Shown: positions 43,271 through 53,499, counted from the stretch's first letter. The stretch is DNA of 64,000 nt from Flavivirga spongiicola (GCF_030540825.1 NZ_JAUOEO010000001.1:3981001-4045000), one strand, 5' to 3'. Made by a program: numbers and translations. Notes: generated by a model from the letters alone, not told the origin.

Positions 43271-44473
43271 TTAATCTATCCAAAACTCAGGAACCACATT
43301 AGTTCCAATGGTTGTACAATCTCCACATTCCGGAATAACTAAGACATAAGGCCCTCCATTTGGAACTACAGGCGGCGATCCAAAAATGTAATTTTGTCTG
43401 TAATATTTAAAACTTCCTGCTTGAATAGCTTTAATTAAAGAAATGTCACTGTCATTATCAAGCGGTGCGAAAAAGTCGCAGGCTACGAAATAAGGAGGAA
43501 GACGTTGTGCGGTTGAAAAAAGATCTCGAAAATTAAAAAATACTCGTTTGCTCGAGACCGAAGATACATCAAAGAACCCTAGCACTTTTTCATTAGGGTT
43601 CTTTTCTGAAAATATGTTACTACTTATAAATCCGGGTTGATTCTGAGAGAGGAGACTTTCTGAGCCTGATAGCTCCTTAAGTGTTTTAAAGTACGTATAC
43701 GATTCCAACGATTGTACATATTGTTTTATCAAAACGCTATACCGGTGCGTAATTATAGGGTTATCTACCGGAATAAATCTAACGAGTTTTTGCGTTACAC
43801 GATCTTCAGAAAAACCACTGGTTTCTGTTTGGATAATACCAGTAGACAATGCGCTACCATAACAAACCTTTTCTTCTTTAATTCTTGGAGTTAGTCCAAC
43901 TTCTGTAGGGGATACAACGATAGCGTCGAACCTATTCCAGAAGGGAGCTACTATTTTATAGGTTTCTTCATATTCATAGCGGTAATATCTGGAATTTCCA
44001 GAAGAATCAAAACTATTTGCAAATACGCCAACTCCCAAAACACCATCTTCATTAGTTTCTACTGCAATATTAACATCTCCTATTTGGGTTTCACTTGTTA
44101 AAGGTAATGGGTTGGATGTATATGAATCACCAGCTCCAGTTGTTACAAATAACTGATAGGTATTGCCAGTTTCTGCTGCAAATTCTGATGTAGAAATATA
44201 TTTGCCAGGAGTATCTTCATTAAAATTATATACGTTTTGTGAGGCATCAATAATTTTTACTTCAGCATTAATTTCGGGAGAAGGTTCGTCTTTATCTAGG
44301 TCAAATGTTCTTGATAAGTTTATTTGATGATGCTTAAGTTCATTTGTTATAATTGCTTCAATTACTATGGCATTTTCTAATACATTACTATCAACATCAA
44401 TAGGATCTATACAACTATTAATTAGAACATTTATTAAAATCATATAAATAATATGAGGCTTTGCTTTTTTCAT
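43271..44473 (-). CDS. DUF4249-type lipoprotein
   Basis: 400 residues with a lipoprotein signal ending at LINVLINSC. The mature start IDPIDVDSNVLENAIVIEAIITNELKHHQINLSRT matches the DUF4249 family, beta-rich lipoproteins coded next to TonB-dependent receptors. The middle has NTYQLFVTTGAGDSYTSNPLPL and several Cys in the C-terminal part (CYGS, CDFFAP, CGDC). It is coded 7 bp after the receptor in the direction of transcription, suggesting a surface partner in uptake. Ligand unknown. Confidence 0.85.
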   Translation of the reverse strand: MKKAKPHIIYMILINVLINSCIDPIDVDSNVLENAIVIEAIITNELKHHQINLSRTFDLDKDEPSPEINAEVKIIDASQNVYNFNEDTPGKYISTSEFAAETGNTYQLFVTTGAGDSYTSNPLPLTSETQIGDVNIAVETNEDGVLGVGVFANSFDSSGNSRYYRYEYEETYKIVAPFWNRFDAIVVSPTEVGLTPRIKEEKVCYGSALSTGIIQTETSGFSEDRVTQKLVRFIPVDNPIITHRYSVLIKQYVQSLESYTYFKTLKELSGSESLLSQNQPGFISSNIFSEKNPNEKVLGFFDVSSVSSKRVFFNFRDLFSTAQRLPPYFVACDFFAPLDNDSDISLIKAIQAGSFKYYRQNYIFGSPPVVPNGGPYVLVIPECGDCTTIGTNVVPEFWID

Positions 44474-44480
44474 AAACTAA

Positions 44481-47231
44481 TTAAAACTTTAAGTTGTAGG
44501 TTATTGTTGGTACTGGAATAGCAAAAATTGAGCTTTGATAAGCTTGAATTTTACCATTTTCTGTTACAAAGAATACCGAATATGGATTGTTTCTACCTAA
44601 TACATTATAAACTGAAATATTCCAAAAACTATGAGCCAGTTTTTTAATTTTATGGTTTCCTTCAATATTTAATCCCAGATCTAACCTATAGTAATCCGGA
44701 ATTCTAAATTCATTACGATCACTATATAAAACACGCTCTACACCATTTAAAATATAGCTACCCGTAGGAAATGTTACAGGTCTTCCAGTTTGATAGGTAA
44801 AGTTGGATGATAAACTAAAGCGTTTGGTTAGTTTATAATTTGTTACCAGGCTTATGTCATGAGGTTTATCATAATTAGCAGGAAAGAAACTACCTCCATT
44901 AACCTGTTCTTCGGGAAATTCACTTGCTAATTTAATAAAAGATCTCGAGTAAGTGTATCCTAACCAACCATTAAGCCTTCCTTTCGTTTTTCTCATTAAA
45001 AATTCAATACCATAGGCTTTTCCTTTACCTTGTAACACTTCTGTTTCAATAGTTTCATTTAGTATTAAATCAGCGCCCACTTTATAATCAAGAATGTTTT
45101 TAGACTTTTTATAATAACCTTCTATACTAAATTCATAAGGGCTTATATTTTTATAAATACCCAAAGAAAATTGAGTTGCTTGCTGGGGCTTAATGTTTGT
45201 ATCAGATAGTCTCCATGTATCTGTTGGGGACACCGTAGTGTTATTAGTTAGGGTATGAATGTATTGATACGTTGTATTAATCCCCCCTTTTATCGATAGA
45301 TCTGGACCTAAAAAATATCTTGCAGACATTCTAAACTCAGGACCTCCATAGGTTTTAATAACTTCATTTTTACCAAATTCTTTAGTTTCTAACAAAGAAC
45401 CAATATTTCTGGGTGAATTATCCTGATAAATACGCTGCTCGGCTTCTCCAAGTGCTGCATACATAGAATATCGTATGCCTAAATTAAGTAATAGTTTCTT
45501 GTTTAGTTCAAAATTGCCTGAAAGATATAGCGCAGATTCCAAAGCACTTTCCTTAGGGATTTCAACAGCGTTAACAATAGACTCAGTCCCTTTAGGATTA
45601 ATACTCCCTGGGTTTATTGTATATAATTTGCTGGCCATACCATAATCAAACTTATATTTTTTGTTCATAAGGTATTTCATCCTTATTTTAAACTCGGTTT
45701 CGTTTACACGGTAACCTAAATCGAAATTTTTATCAAGATTACCATCAAGTTCAATATTAAATTTATACTGACTGTTAGAAACTATAAAATTACCAAGGTG
45801 TTTTTCATTAAAAGTATGATCCCATTTAAGAGACATAAGTCTGTTACTATAACTAAATAAAGAATCGGATGTAATACTAAAAGCATCTTTACTATAGTAA
45901 CCAGTGGCTTCTATAGTGTTATTCTCATTTATTTTATGGTGATATTTTCCAACGAGATCGTAAAAAGAGGCTTGACTATTTTTTAAAGATTTGTCATCCA
46001 ATGATTTTAAAATCCATCCAGAATAAGTACCTCTGGCTCCAACCATCAAAGAAGACTTGTTTTTAACTACAGGTATTTCCATTGAAACATTACTGGTCAC
46101 TGGTCCGATAGAGGCTTCGGCTGAAAGTTTTTCGGTATTGCCATTTTTAGTTTTAATATCAAAAACAGAAGAGAGCCTCCCTCCAAATTCACTTGGAATA
46201 TTGCCTTTATAAATATTGACATCTCCAGACGTAAATGGGTTTAGAGCAGAAAAGATTCCAAAAAAATGAGAAGGGTTATAAAGTACGCCGTTATCTAATA
46301 ATATAAGGTTTTGGTCTTCTTTTCCACCTCTAACATTGTAACCAGAAGCACCTTCGCCGGCTGTTTTTATACCTGGAAGGGTCGTGGCAACTTTTAAAAT
46401 ATCCCGCTCTCCCAAAACAAGAGGGACAGTCTTTATTTCTTTGGTTTTTATTTGTAAAACTCCCGTTAAAGCTTCTTTAACATTTTTATCCCTGTTTGCT
46501 TCAATAAGGATTTCGTCTAAAACCTCAATTTCGTCTTTTAAATTAAAATTAAAACGACCATTACTATACATTATAATTCTTTTTCTAGAACCAGAAAGTC
46601 CCATACCTTGCGTTTCAATATAATTTACACCATACGGTAAATTGATTCTATAATAACCATTTTCGTCAGTTTGTGTACTTATTTTTTTGTCAGTAGTCAC
46701 TATGACTAAATTGGCAATAGGAGCCTTAGTTTTTGTATTCTTTGCATATCCGGATAGGGTATAAGTTTGTTGTTTCGACCTACCGTTCTCTTTTCCAATT
46801 CTTACTGTTTGATCGAAGTCATTTTCAGATACGGAAGGATTGGTATATAATATTGGTGATGCGTATTCTTCTGTAGAAGAATTAGTTTCCGTATCATTAA
46901 AAAAGTCTTTAGGTAGCGTACTATTAATTAAACTATTCTGCGTTAAGATAATATTGTTATCTGAGGTTATATAATAATTAATATCCGTTGAGCCAAAGAT
47001 ATCATTTAATATATGTTTTATAGAAACATTATTATATTGAGCGGAAAGCTGCATATCATCTATCCATTCTTCAAGGAAGAAAAAACGATAATTAGTTAGC
47101 TCTTCGATACGTTTTATAATGTCATGTTTACTTAAATTTTCATATTGCAATGAAATTTTTTGATCGTTTTGGTTTTGTGAAAAAGAAAAATTAAAGCTTA
47201 AAACACATAAGATTATTATAGTATATTTCAT
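44481..47231 (-). CDS. TonB-dependent receptor with STN domain
   Basis: 916 residues. The signal peptide (1-18, ending FNFSFSQ) is followed by a secretin/TonB short N-terminal (STN) domain (about 22-95, KISLQYENLSKHDIIKRIEEL). Next come a carboxypeptidase-regulatory-like domain (about 150-235, YTLSGYAKNTKTKAPIANLVIV) and a plug with GASGYNVRGGKEDQNLILLD and PSEFGGRLSSVFDIKTKNG. The barrel ends in TITYNLKF. STN domains often signal to an anti-sigma factor, but none is coded nearby; in DUF4249 operons they occur without one. Substrate unknown. Confidence 0.92.
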   Translation of the reverse strand: MKYTIIILCVLSFNFSFSQNQNDQKISLQYENLSKHDIIKRIEELTNYRFFFLEEWIDDMQLSAQYNNVSIKHILNDIFGSTDINYYITSDNNIILTQNSLINSTLPKDFFNDTETNSSTEEYASPILYTNPSVSENDFDQTVRIGKENGRSKQQTYTLSGYAKNTKTKAPIANLVIVTTDKKISTQTDENGYYRINLPYGVNYIETQGMGLSGSRKRIIMYSNGRFNFNLKDEIEVLDEILIEANRDKNVKEALTGVLQIKTKEIKTVPLVLGERDILKVATTLPGIKTAGEGASGYNVRGGKEDQNLILLDNGVLYNPSHFFGIFSALNPFTSGDVNIYKGNIPSEFGGRLSSVFDIKTKNGNTEKLSAEASIGPVTSNVSMEIPVVKNKSSLMVGARGTYSGWILKSLDDKSLKNSQASFYDLVGKYHHKINENNTIEATGYYSKDAFSITSDSLFSYSNRLMSLKWDHTFNEKHLGNFIVSNSQYKFNIELDGNLDKNFDLGYRVNETEFKIRMKYLMNKKYKFDYGMASKLYTINPGSINPKGTESIVNAVEIPKESALESALYLSGNFELNKKLLLNLGIRYSMYAALGEAEQRIYQDNSPRNIGSLLETKEFGKNEVIKTYGGPEFRMSARYFLGPDLSIKGGINTTYQYIHTLTNNTTVSPTDTWRLSDTNIKPQQATQFSLGIYKNISPYEFSIEGYYKKSKNILDYKVGADLILNETIETEVLQGKGKAYGIEFLMRKTKGRLNGWLGYTYSRSFIKLASEFPEEQVNGGSFFPANYDKPHDISLVTNYKLTKRFSLSSNFTYQTGRPVTFPTGSYILNGVERVLYSDRNEFRIPDYYRLDLGLNIEGNHKIKKLAHSFWNISVYNVLGRNNPYSVFFVTENGKIQAYQSSIFAIPVPTITYNLKF

Positions 47232-47237
47232 TGATCC

Positions 47238-47963
47238 CTATGTTGTTTTTAATAAATTGTTCAAATATCCCATTAGATTAACCAGAAATTTGTCATAGTT
47301 GAATCTCATTAAAACTCTATTTTTTTTATAAAACGCATTAATGGCTTTTTTTTGTTCGGGAAACAATTGTATTAGATTTTTTTTAGAATTTATACTGGAA
47401 ATTTTATCTTTATAATGGATCAAAAATTCGTTTTTATAAATAAAAGCACTGTAAGCAAATCTATCGTTTCTCCGTTGTTGAATATTTTTTATATGTTTTT
47501 TGAATAGGGATAAATTCTGATTACGAGATAAAACTTCGTAAAAACCTTTGTAGCTATCAGAAGTGGCCATTGATACTAATTGACTTTTATTTATAAATCG
47601 ATGGTTGTCAATTTGAAAACTTTCAATATGTTCTTTTAGTAATTGAATAGCGAAATAACCATTTTTATTCGTTAGCTTAATAATTAATTCATGACTATGA
47701 ATATCATATTTCATAGGAATGTCATAGTAAGGTTGTCCATCGTAAACAACATATCCAGGCAAAAATTGTTTCGTCAAAAAATATTGATTGTTATCTTCTA
47801 TGGTCCTATACTTTTCCTTGAATTCAATACCATTAAGTAAATTTGTATTACTTATGTCTATGATAGAGTCAAACCATTTATAATAGGTGCTTATGCTTGA
47901 TTCATTTTGAGCATAAAAATTAAAAGAATTAAGGAAAATGGATAATAAAGCGAAGTATTTCAA
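47238..47963 (-). CDS. Secreted protein of the TonB/DUF4249 operon, TTG start
   Basis: 241 residues. The reading frame has no ATG near its 5' end. The TTG at 47963 gives a good signal peptide (MKYFALLSIFLNSFNFYAQ), so I use it. The mature protein is basic and helical, ending RNDRFAYSAFIYKNEFLIHYKDKISS and FPEQKKAINAFYKKNRVLMRFNYDKFLVNLMGYLN. I do not know the family. It is the first gene of the operon, 6 bp before the receptor. Confidence 0.65.
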   Translation of the reverse strand: MKYFALLSIFLNSFNFYAQNESSISTYYKWFDSIIDISNTNLLNGIEFKEKYRTIEDNNQYFLTKQFLPGYVVYDGQPYYDIPMKYDIHSHELIIKLTNKNGYFAIQLLKEHIESFQIDNHRFINKSQLVSMATSDSYKGFYEVLSRNQNLSLFKKHIKNIQQRRNDRFAYSAFIYKNEFLIHYKDKISSINSKKNLIQLFPEQKKAINAFYKKNRVLMRFNYDKFLVNLMGYLNNLLKTT

Positions 47964-48040
47964 AGTTTCTGAATTAGTCAGAACTAAAATACTACATTTA
48001 TTAAATTATTAGCTGTCAATTAACTTTTTTTTAGAAAAAA

Positions 48041-49060
48041 TTAATTCTTATGAGCTTTAATAAAATCGGTAATTAAATAGGAGATGAGTTTACCAACCAT
48101 AATGTTTGTTTTTTTATTAGGAGCGGCTTCACAAATGTGTAAATAACAGGCATTATCTTGTTTGGCAAAAAAGCTTAAAAATCGTCTGGCTTTGTTAACG
48201 CTAAAACCACTAGGAGTGATGGCACTACTCGGAATGTTTTCGATTGCATCACAGTCTATTTCTATACCAAATGGTGTATTAGAAATATGATTCAAAGCAC
48301 GTTCTAATTCTTCTTTAAATTCTAATTCTTTTCTAATTTCTAAAGATTCAAAGGTATTGTATTCTATAGATTTTAATTTATTCAAGGTCTTAAATAATTT
48401 ATCCGAAGTGTAATTTTCGTGTAAACCGAAAATAAAATAGTTTTTTAAAAATCCTTCTGCGTAGGCGTAGCTAAATCCATTTCCGCTATGCCTCCCTTCC
48501 TCTGATCTAAAATCAGAATGTGCATCAAAATTAATAACATTAATCGGTTTGTTTAGTGCTAAAGATGTGCCCTTAATATTTCCATAGGCATTGTTATGTC
48601 CGCCTCCAATAATGATTGGTTTTTTTCCAGCTAAAATTATTTGGTTTATAATATATGTTACATGGTTATCAATCTTTGAAACTATTTTTCTGGCTTTTAA
48701 AATATCCTTTTTCTTAGAAAGATCTAACCTTGAAGCTTCTGATATTTCCGAAGAAAAGTCAAGATGTCCCAAAATTAAAACTTTGTCAGCCTGTGTATAC
48801 TGGTTGCTTTGAATGTTTAACAAAACTTTAAGGGTAGCGTTCCACGCCTTTGAAGTTCCTGATTTTCCGTGATTTGCAAGCACTCCAACATCCTCGGGTA
48901 AACCAATTATTACATACATAACATCCAAATTTTTAAGTTGTTCGTATATATTGGAAATGCTGGTTAATATTTTAGTATATTGACCAAATTTGGATTCACC
49001 AAGGCGTTTGTTTAATAATTTATTTCGTGAAGAATTTTTAAATAAAACTAGTTTATCCAT
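48041..49060 (-). CDS. Ureohydrolase, formimidoylglutamase-like
   Basis: 339 residues from ATG 49060 (MDKLVLFKNSSRNKLLNKRLGESKFG); a GTG at 49084 would add eight. All six manganese ligands of the arginase superfamily are present: His155 in GGGHNN, Asp179/His181/Asp183 in DAHSD, and Asp269/Asp271 in EIDCDA. The N-terminal pattern and ITPSGFSVNKARRFL resemble Flavobacteria formimidoylglutamases (HutG type, last step of histidine breakdown). Arginase or agmatinase activity cannot be excluded. No other hut genes are adjacent. Confidence 0.82.
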   Translation of the reverse strand: MDKLVLFKNSSRNKLLNKRLGESKFGQYTKILTSISNIYEQLKNLDVMYVIIGLPEDVGVLANHGKSGTSKAWNATLKVLLNIQSNQYTQADKVLILGHLDFSSEISEASRLDLSKKKDILKARKIVSKIDNHVTYIINQIILAGKKPIIIGGGHNNAYGNIKGTSLALNKPINVINFDAHSDFRSEEGRHSGNGFSYAYAEGFLKNYFIFGLHENYTSDKLFKTLNKLKSIEYNTFESLEIRKELEFKEELERALNHISNTPFGIEIDCDAIENIPSSAITPSGFSVNKARRFLSFFAKQDNACYLHICEAAPNKKTNIMVGKLISYLITDFIKAHKN

Positions 49061-49171
49061 TTGAGTAAATAAATTTTTGAGCACTAAAAATACATCATTA
49101 TTTATTTATGGCATTTAAAAAAATAAACTATTAAAATTAGAATAACACTAAATTTTTAAAAACAAGTAATT

Positions 49172-50056
49172 ATGGAAAACAGCAAGAGTAATATGGGGCT
49201 TAAAGTAGGATTAGGAATTGCATTAGTTTTATTTTTAGGAACTGGGTTTTATACAATGAACTTGTATAAGAGCAGTAATCAGATACAAAAAGACTTAACT
49301 GAAGAAAAGCAATTGGTTATGAACGATTTAAACGCTATGGCAAAACAATATGATGTGGCTATTAGTGAAAATGATGTAGCAAACAAAAACTTAACAGACG
49401 CTAGATCTCGTATTCAAGGTTTAATAGACTCCTTAAAAATTTCTGAAACAAACGTAAGAAGTTTATGGAGGTATAAAAAGAAGTACCAGTCTTTACAAAA
49501 AGAAATGGATGTATTATTAGCGCAAAATGATTCTTTAAGAGTTGAAAACTCGTATTTAGCAACGTCTTTAGACAGTACTCGTGTGCGTTTAGAGGAGCGT
49601 AATATGTTTACTGATTCTTTATTAGTTCAAAACAATGCTTTAGCTGAAGTTGTTGAAAATGCAGCAGTTTTAAATACAGTTGGTTTAAAAGGGTTTGGAG
49701 TTATTGAAAGAACTTCTGGTAAATTAATACCGACAGAGAGAGCTACTCGTACAGATAAAATTAGAGTATGTTTTACTGTTGCTAAAAATGGATTAGTTCA
49801 AGCTGGAGACCAAGAATTATATGTGCAGGTTATAGATCCTAAAAACAATACTTTGGGTTTAAATGCGCAAGTTCAGTTTAATGACAAAACATTAAGTTAT
49901 AGTATTATTAGTAAGTTTAACTATGAGAATGCTAGTCTTAATATATGTGAATTTGTAGCATCAAAAGGAAAAAATAGTTTTGAAAAAGGACGTTATATTG
50001 TAAATGTTTTTAACGAAAAAGATTTAGTTTCAAGCTCTGAATTTACTTTAAAGTAA
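49172..50056 (+). CDS. Membrane-anchored coiled-coil protein (294 aa)
   Basis: One N-terminal transmembrane helix (about 10-28, VGLGIALVLFLGTGFYTMN) is followed by about 130 residues of coiled coil (IQKDLTEEKQLVMNDL, SLQKEMDVLLAQNDSLRVEN). A C-terminal beta domain follows (about 170-294), with GFGVIERTSGKLIPTERATRTDKIRVCFTV. The layout is common in Bacteroidetes envelope proteins, function unknown. A strong terminator follows. Confidence 0.75.
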   Translation: MENSKSNMGLKVGLGIALVLFLGTGFYTMNLYKSSNQIQKDLTEEKQLVMNDLNAMAKQYDVAISENDVANKNLTDARSRIQGLIDSLKISETNVRSLWRYKKKYQSLQKEMDVLLAQNDSLRVENSYLATSLDSTRVRLEERNMFTDSLLVQNNALAEVVENAAVLNTVGLKGFGVIERTSGKLIPTERATRTDKIRVCFTVAKNGLVQAGDQELYVQVIDPKNNTLGLNAQVQFNDKTLSYSIISKFNYENASLNICEFVASKGKNSFEKGRYIVNVFNEKDLVSSSEFTLK

Positions 50057-50085
50057 ATTATATATAACACTTAAGAGCAAAGAGG

Positions 50086-50121
50086 TCGTCTAAAAAGTAA
50101 TTTTTAGGCGATTTTTTTTTG
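50086..50121 (+). terminator. Rho-independent terminator
   Basis: TCGTCTAAAAA (50086-50096) pairs with TTTTTAGGCGA (50101-50111) with one G-T pair over a 4-nt loop, then T9. Confidence 0.85.
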
Positions 50122-50526
50122 CATTAAATTTAGTTTTATAAAAGTATATAGAGACCATGCATAGTCTAGGTCTTAATGTGTTTGGATATAATTGGTTTTA
50201 CTTATAGTCTAAAAGAATAGGAAAAAACGTTAGTTAAGCTAAAAATTTAACCTACAAAAAAATGCTATTGTGATTTGTCATAAAAAATAACTTTCATAGA
50301 ATAATCTGCTCTGAGTTGTCAAAAAGGAGATAGAATGGTGCATCTAAACAAGTTTATTTGCTAATTATAGAGAAATTAATAGATAATGGCGAAGAAGGTG
50401 TTATTTTAGAATATACTGAAATACTACTTATATTAATAGACTAACCGACTTTTCAGTATATTCTAAAACGACACAATTACAATGTGCGTTCCAAATGTGT
50501 TTGAGGCAACTTTAAAACTATAAAAG
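50122..50526 (+). other. Gene-free stretch with a perfect 18-bp inverted repeat and a short open frame
   Basis: TTTTAGAATATACTGAAA (50404-50421) and TTTCAGTATATTCTAAAA (50451-50468) are exact inverted copies with a 29-nt loop. The left arm overlaps a 36-codon open frame without ATG that ends at TAA 50443 (IEKLIDNGEEGVILEYTE), probably a gene remnant. Just before the Crp/Fnr gene the sequence TGTGTTTG lies one base from the -7 consensus. Nothing else is recognised. Confidence 0.45.
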
Positions 50527-51102
50527 ATGGATCCCAATGTGATTTTTTTAAATTCTTTTTTGGATGTTTCGGAAGAAACATTTAATAAACTTGCAAGTAT
50601 ATCAACATTTAAAAAAATTGAAAAAGGTGTTCAAATAGACCGCCCTGGAGAGATTCCTAGTAAAATTTATATGCTTGTATCTGGAATTATACGAGCTTAC
50701 CTTAGTTCTGAAACAGGAAAAGAGTTCAATAAGAATTTTTTTATGCCTTTTAGTTTTGTTGGATCACTTACGGCTTTGATTAAAAAAGCACCTTCTAAGT
50801 TAACTTACGAAACACTTACAGCATGTAAAGTATACGAAGTAAATTTCGAAGAAATCACAAAACTTTGCAGTGAAGATATTCATATTAGTAACCTGTATAG
50901 CAAAGTTTTAGAACGTATTTTTATTAGATATGAAGAACGGCAATTGGAGTTTATTTCTATGGATGCAACAGAGAGGTATTTAAAATTAAGAAAGAAAATA
51001 TCTAGAGTAGATGATTTAATTCCACAATATCATATCGCTTCATATTTGAGTATAACACCAGTGCAATTAAGTAGAATTAGAAAAAAAATTGATGGCAATT
51101 AA
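50527..51102 (+). CDS. Crp/Fnr-family transcriptional regulator
   Basis: 191 residues. The cyclic-nucleotide-binding-like beta roll (about 20-120) has VQIDRPGEIPSKIYMLVSGIIRAYLSSETGKEFNKNFF, followed by a dimerization helix (VLERIFIRYEERQLEFISMDATERYLKL). A shortened C-terminal helix-turn-helix follows (YHIASYLSITPVQLSRIRKKI). This is the Bacteroidetes type that lacks obvious Cys ligands of Fnr. Effector and targets are unknown. It converges on fumarase with a shared bidirectional terminator. Confidence 0.9.
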   Translation: MDPNVIFLNSFLDVSEETFNKLASISTFKKIEKGVQIDRPGEIPSKIYMLVSGIIRAYLSSETGKEFNKNFFMPFSFVGSLTALIKKAPSKLTYETLTACKVYEVNFEEITKLCSEDIHISNLYSKVLERIFIRYEERQLEFISMDATERYLKLRKKISRVDDLIPQYHIASYLSITPVQLSRIRKKIDGN

Positions 51103-51193
51103 CATTTGTTAATTATCATTCTTATGTTAAATTATATCTTTGAAAAGATTTCCTTTTAATTGTAAAATAAAAGGATTGATAGCTAACCAACCA

Positions 51194-51227
51194 AAAAAAA
51201 ACAGGTAATATAATTACCTGTTTTTTT
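51194..51227. terminator. Bidirectional terminator between the Crp/Fnr gene and fumC
   Basis: ACAGGTAAT (51201-51209) and ATTACCTGT (51213-51221) form a 9-bp stem with a 3-nt loop. A-runs on the left and T-runs on the right extend it and serve both convergent genes. Confidence 0.85.
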
Positions 51228-51248
51228 ATATAGTGTATTAATCCAAAT

Positions 51249-52646
51249 TTATTTTAAGCTCCCAACCATGTTTTCTGGCTTCACCCAAGCATCATAATCT
51301 TCAGCAGTAACATAGCCTAAATTAACAGCTTCTTCTTTTAAAGTTGTGCCATTTTTATGTGCAGTATTAGCAATCTCAGCAGCTTTATAATAACCAATTT
51401 TTGTATTCAAAGCTGTTACAAGCATTAAAGAATTGTTTAATAATTTAGTAATAACTTCTTTATTGGGTTCTATACCTATAGCGCAATTCAAATCAAAACT
51501 AACACAAGCATCACCAATTAATTGTGCAGAATGTAAAACGTTTGCAGCCATTACAGGTTTAAATACATTCAATTCGTAATGTCCTTGCAGACCACCAACA
51601 GATATTGCCACATCGTTACCCATAACTTGAGCACAGACCATGGTTAAGGCTTCACATTGAGTTGGATTCACTTTTCCAGGCATAATAGAACTTCCAGGCT
51701 CGTTGGCTGGGATAATAATTTCTCCAATGCCAGAACGAGGCCCTGAAGCCATCATTCTAACATCATTAGCGATTTTATTTAAAGAAACAGCCAATTGTTT
51801 TAATGCACCATGAGTTTCTACCAAAGCATCATGAGCAGCTAAAGCTTCGAACTTATTTGGAGCTGTTACAAATGGTAAATTTGTAAACTCTGCAATATAT
51901 TCTGCGACACGCTTGCTATATCCTTTAGGGGTGTTTAATCCTGTTCCAACCGCAGTACCACCTAGTGCTAATTCACTTAAATGTGGTAAGGTGTTTTCTA
52001 AGGCTTTAATACCATAATCTAATTGGGCAACATAACCGGATAACTCTTGCCCAAGTGTAAGCGGTGTCGCATCCATTAAATGAGTACGCCCAATTTTCAC
52101 AACGGCTTTAAAATCGTCTGATTTCTTTTTTAAAGTATCGCGTAATTGTTTTACCCCAGGTATTGTAGTTTCTACCACTTTTTTATATGCAGCTATATGC
52201 ATACCAGTAGGGAAGGTGTCGTTAGAAGATTGTGATTTGTTAACATCGTCATTTGGTTGAATCGTTTTTTCTCCTTCTCCAATGACCTTTCCTGCTATTT
52301 GATGCGCTCTATTGGCAATCACCTCATTAACATTCATATTACTTTGAGTTCCCGAACCCGTTTGCCATATAACTAAAGGAAATTGATCATCATGTTTACC
52401 TTCTAATATTTCTTCGCAAACATTAGCGATTAAATCACGTTTTTCAACAGACAAAACGCCAAGTTCGCTATTCGTATATGCCGCCGCTTTTTTTAGATAC
52501 GCAAACCCGTAAATTATTTCTAATGGCATAGAAGCAGAAGTTCCAATTTTAAAATTGTTTCTTGATCGTTCAGTTTGAGCTCCCCAAAGCTTATCAGCAG
52601 GAACTTTAACCTCACCCATAGTATCTTTCTCTATTCTGTAACTCAT
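51249..52646 (-). CDS. fumC: Class II fumarate hydratase
   Basis: 465 residues, standard length. The superfamily signature [11 protein letters not shown] starts at residue 318. Other active-site blocks are present: [34 protein letters not shown] and [16 protein letters not shown]. It reversibly hydrates fumarate to malate in the TCA cycle as a homotetramer in the cytosol. A -7 box TAACTTTG lies 26 bp upstream of the start. It diverges from the peroxiredoxin gene. Confidence 0.96.
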   Translation of the reverse strand: MSYRIEKDTMGEVKVPADKLWGAQTERSRNNFKIGTSASMPLEIIYGFAYLKKAAAYTNSELGVLSVEKRDLIANVCEEILEGKHDDQFPLVIWQTGSGTQSNMNVNEVIANRAHQIAGKVIGEGEKTIQPNDDVNKSQSSNDTFPTGMHIAAYKKVVETTIPGVKQLRDTLKKKSDDFKAVVKIGRTHLMDATPLTLGQELSGYVAQLDYGIKALENTLPHLSELALGGTAVGTGLNTPKGYSKRVAEYIAEFTNLPFVTAPNKFEALAAHDALVETHGALKQLAVSLNKIANDVRMMASGPRSGIGEIIIPANEPGSSIMPGKVNPTQCEALTMVCAQVMGNDVAISVGGLQGHYELNVFKPVMAANVLHSAQLIGDACVSFDLNCAIGIEPNKEVITKLLNNSLMLVTALNTKIGYYKAAEIANTAHKNGTTLKEEAVNLGYVTAEDYDAWVKPENMVGSLK

Positions 52647-52671
52647 CTCTTTAATGATTAAATTTAAGTTA

Positions 52672-52679
52672 CAAAGTTA
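52672..52679 (-). promoter_or_regulatory. -7 box of the fumC promoter
   Basis: On the minus strand TAACTTTG is an exact match to TAnnTTTG. The -33 position 20 bp upstream is ATT rather than TTG, so only the -7 element is strong. Confidence 0.5.
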
Positions 52680-52857
52680 ATCGTTTTAAGATGCTTTTTA
52701 ATATGATATATGTTAGTTTTTTAAAGACTTTTTTAACACTGACCTAACACGGTTATTTAAAATAGATATTGTAAAAGTTGTATCTTGTAAAGGATTAGAA
52801 AAAATGGAATATCCATCCATACAAAATTAATTTTATAAACACTTAAAAATCATAATT

Positions 52858-53499
52858 ATGGCAGCAATTAGATTAGGGGACGTCGCTCCAAATTTCACAG
52901 CAGAATCAACGGAGGGGACTATAGGTTTTCATGATTGGCTAGGAGATAGTTGGGGCGTTTTGTTTTCACACCCAGCAGATTATACCCCCGTTTGTACTAC
53001 CGAATTGGGAACAGTAGCAAAATACAAAGCAGAATTTGATAAGCGCAATGTAAAAGTTGTAGCTCTTAGTGTAGATGGTATCGATTCACACCATGGGTGG
53101 ATTAATGATATTAACGAAACACAAGAAACAACAGTTAACTTTCCTATTATAGCAGATGAAGATAGAAAAGTATCTGAGTTATACGATATGATTCACCCTA
53201 ATGCGGATAGTAATTTAACAGTACGATCTGTTTTTGTTATTGGAAATGATAAAAAAGTAAAATTAACCATAACGTATCCAGCTTCAACCGGGAGAAATTT
53301 TGATGAATTATTACGTGTTATCGATTCTCTACAGTTAACAGCATATCACAAAGTGGCAACTCCAGCAAATTGGAATAATGGAGACGATTGCGTTGTTGTT
53401 CCTGCTGTTGAAACAAAAGACATTCCAGACATCTTCCCAAAAGGTTTTAAGGAAGTGAAGCCTTATTTAAGAATGACACCACAACCCAATTTAAATTAA
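52858..53499 (+). CDS. Peroxiredoxin, Prx6 (1-Cys) type
   Basis: 213 residues. The peroxidatic Cys46 lies in HPADYTPVCTTELG. The C-terminal arm (NWNNGDDCVVVPAVETKDIPDIFPKG) is typical of the Prx6 subfamily, which reduces hydrogen and lipid peroxides. A second Cys in DDCVVVP is common in bacterial members and may or may not resolve. It is cytosolic and monocistronic, ending before a well-formed promoter for the next small gene. Confidence 0.92.
   Translation: MAAIRLGDVAPNFTAESTEGTIGFHDWLGDSWGVLFSHPADYTPVCTTELGTVAKYKAEFDKRNVKVVALSVDGIDSHHGWINDINETQETTVNFPIIADEDRKVSELYDMIHPNADSNLTVRSVFVIGNDKKVKLTITYPASTGRNFDELLRVIDSLQLTAYHKVATPANWNNGDDCVVVPAVETKDIPDIFPKGFKEVKPYLRMTPQPNLN

Noticed and set aside
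52780..52800. GTATCTTGTA as a promoter for the peroxiredoxin gene
   Set aside because: It departs from TAnnTTTG in the last positions and lacks a TTG at the right distance, so I did not call it.
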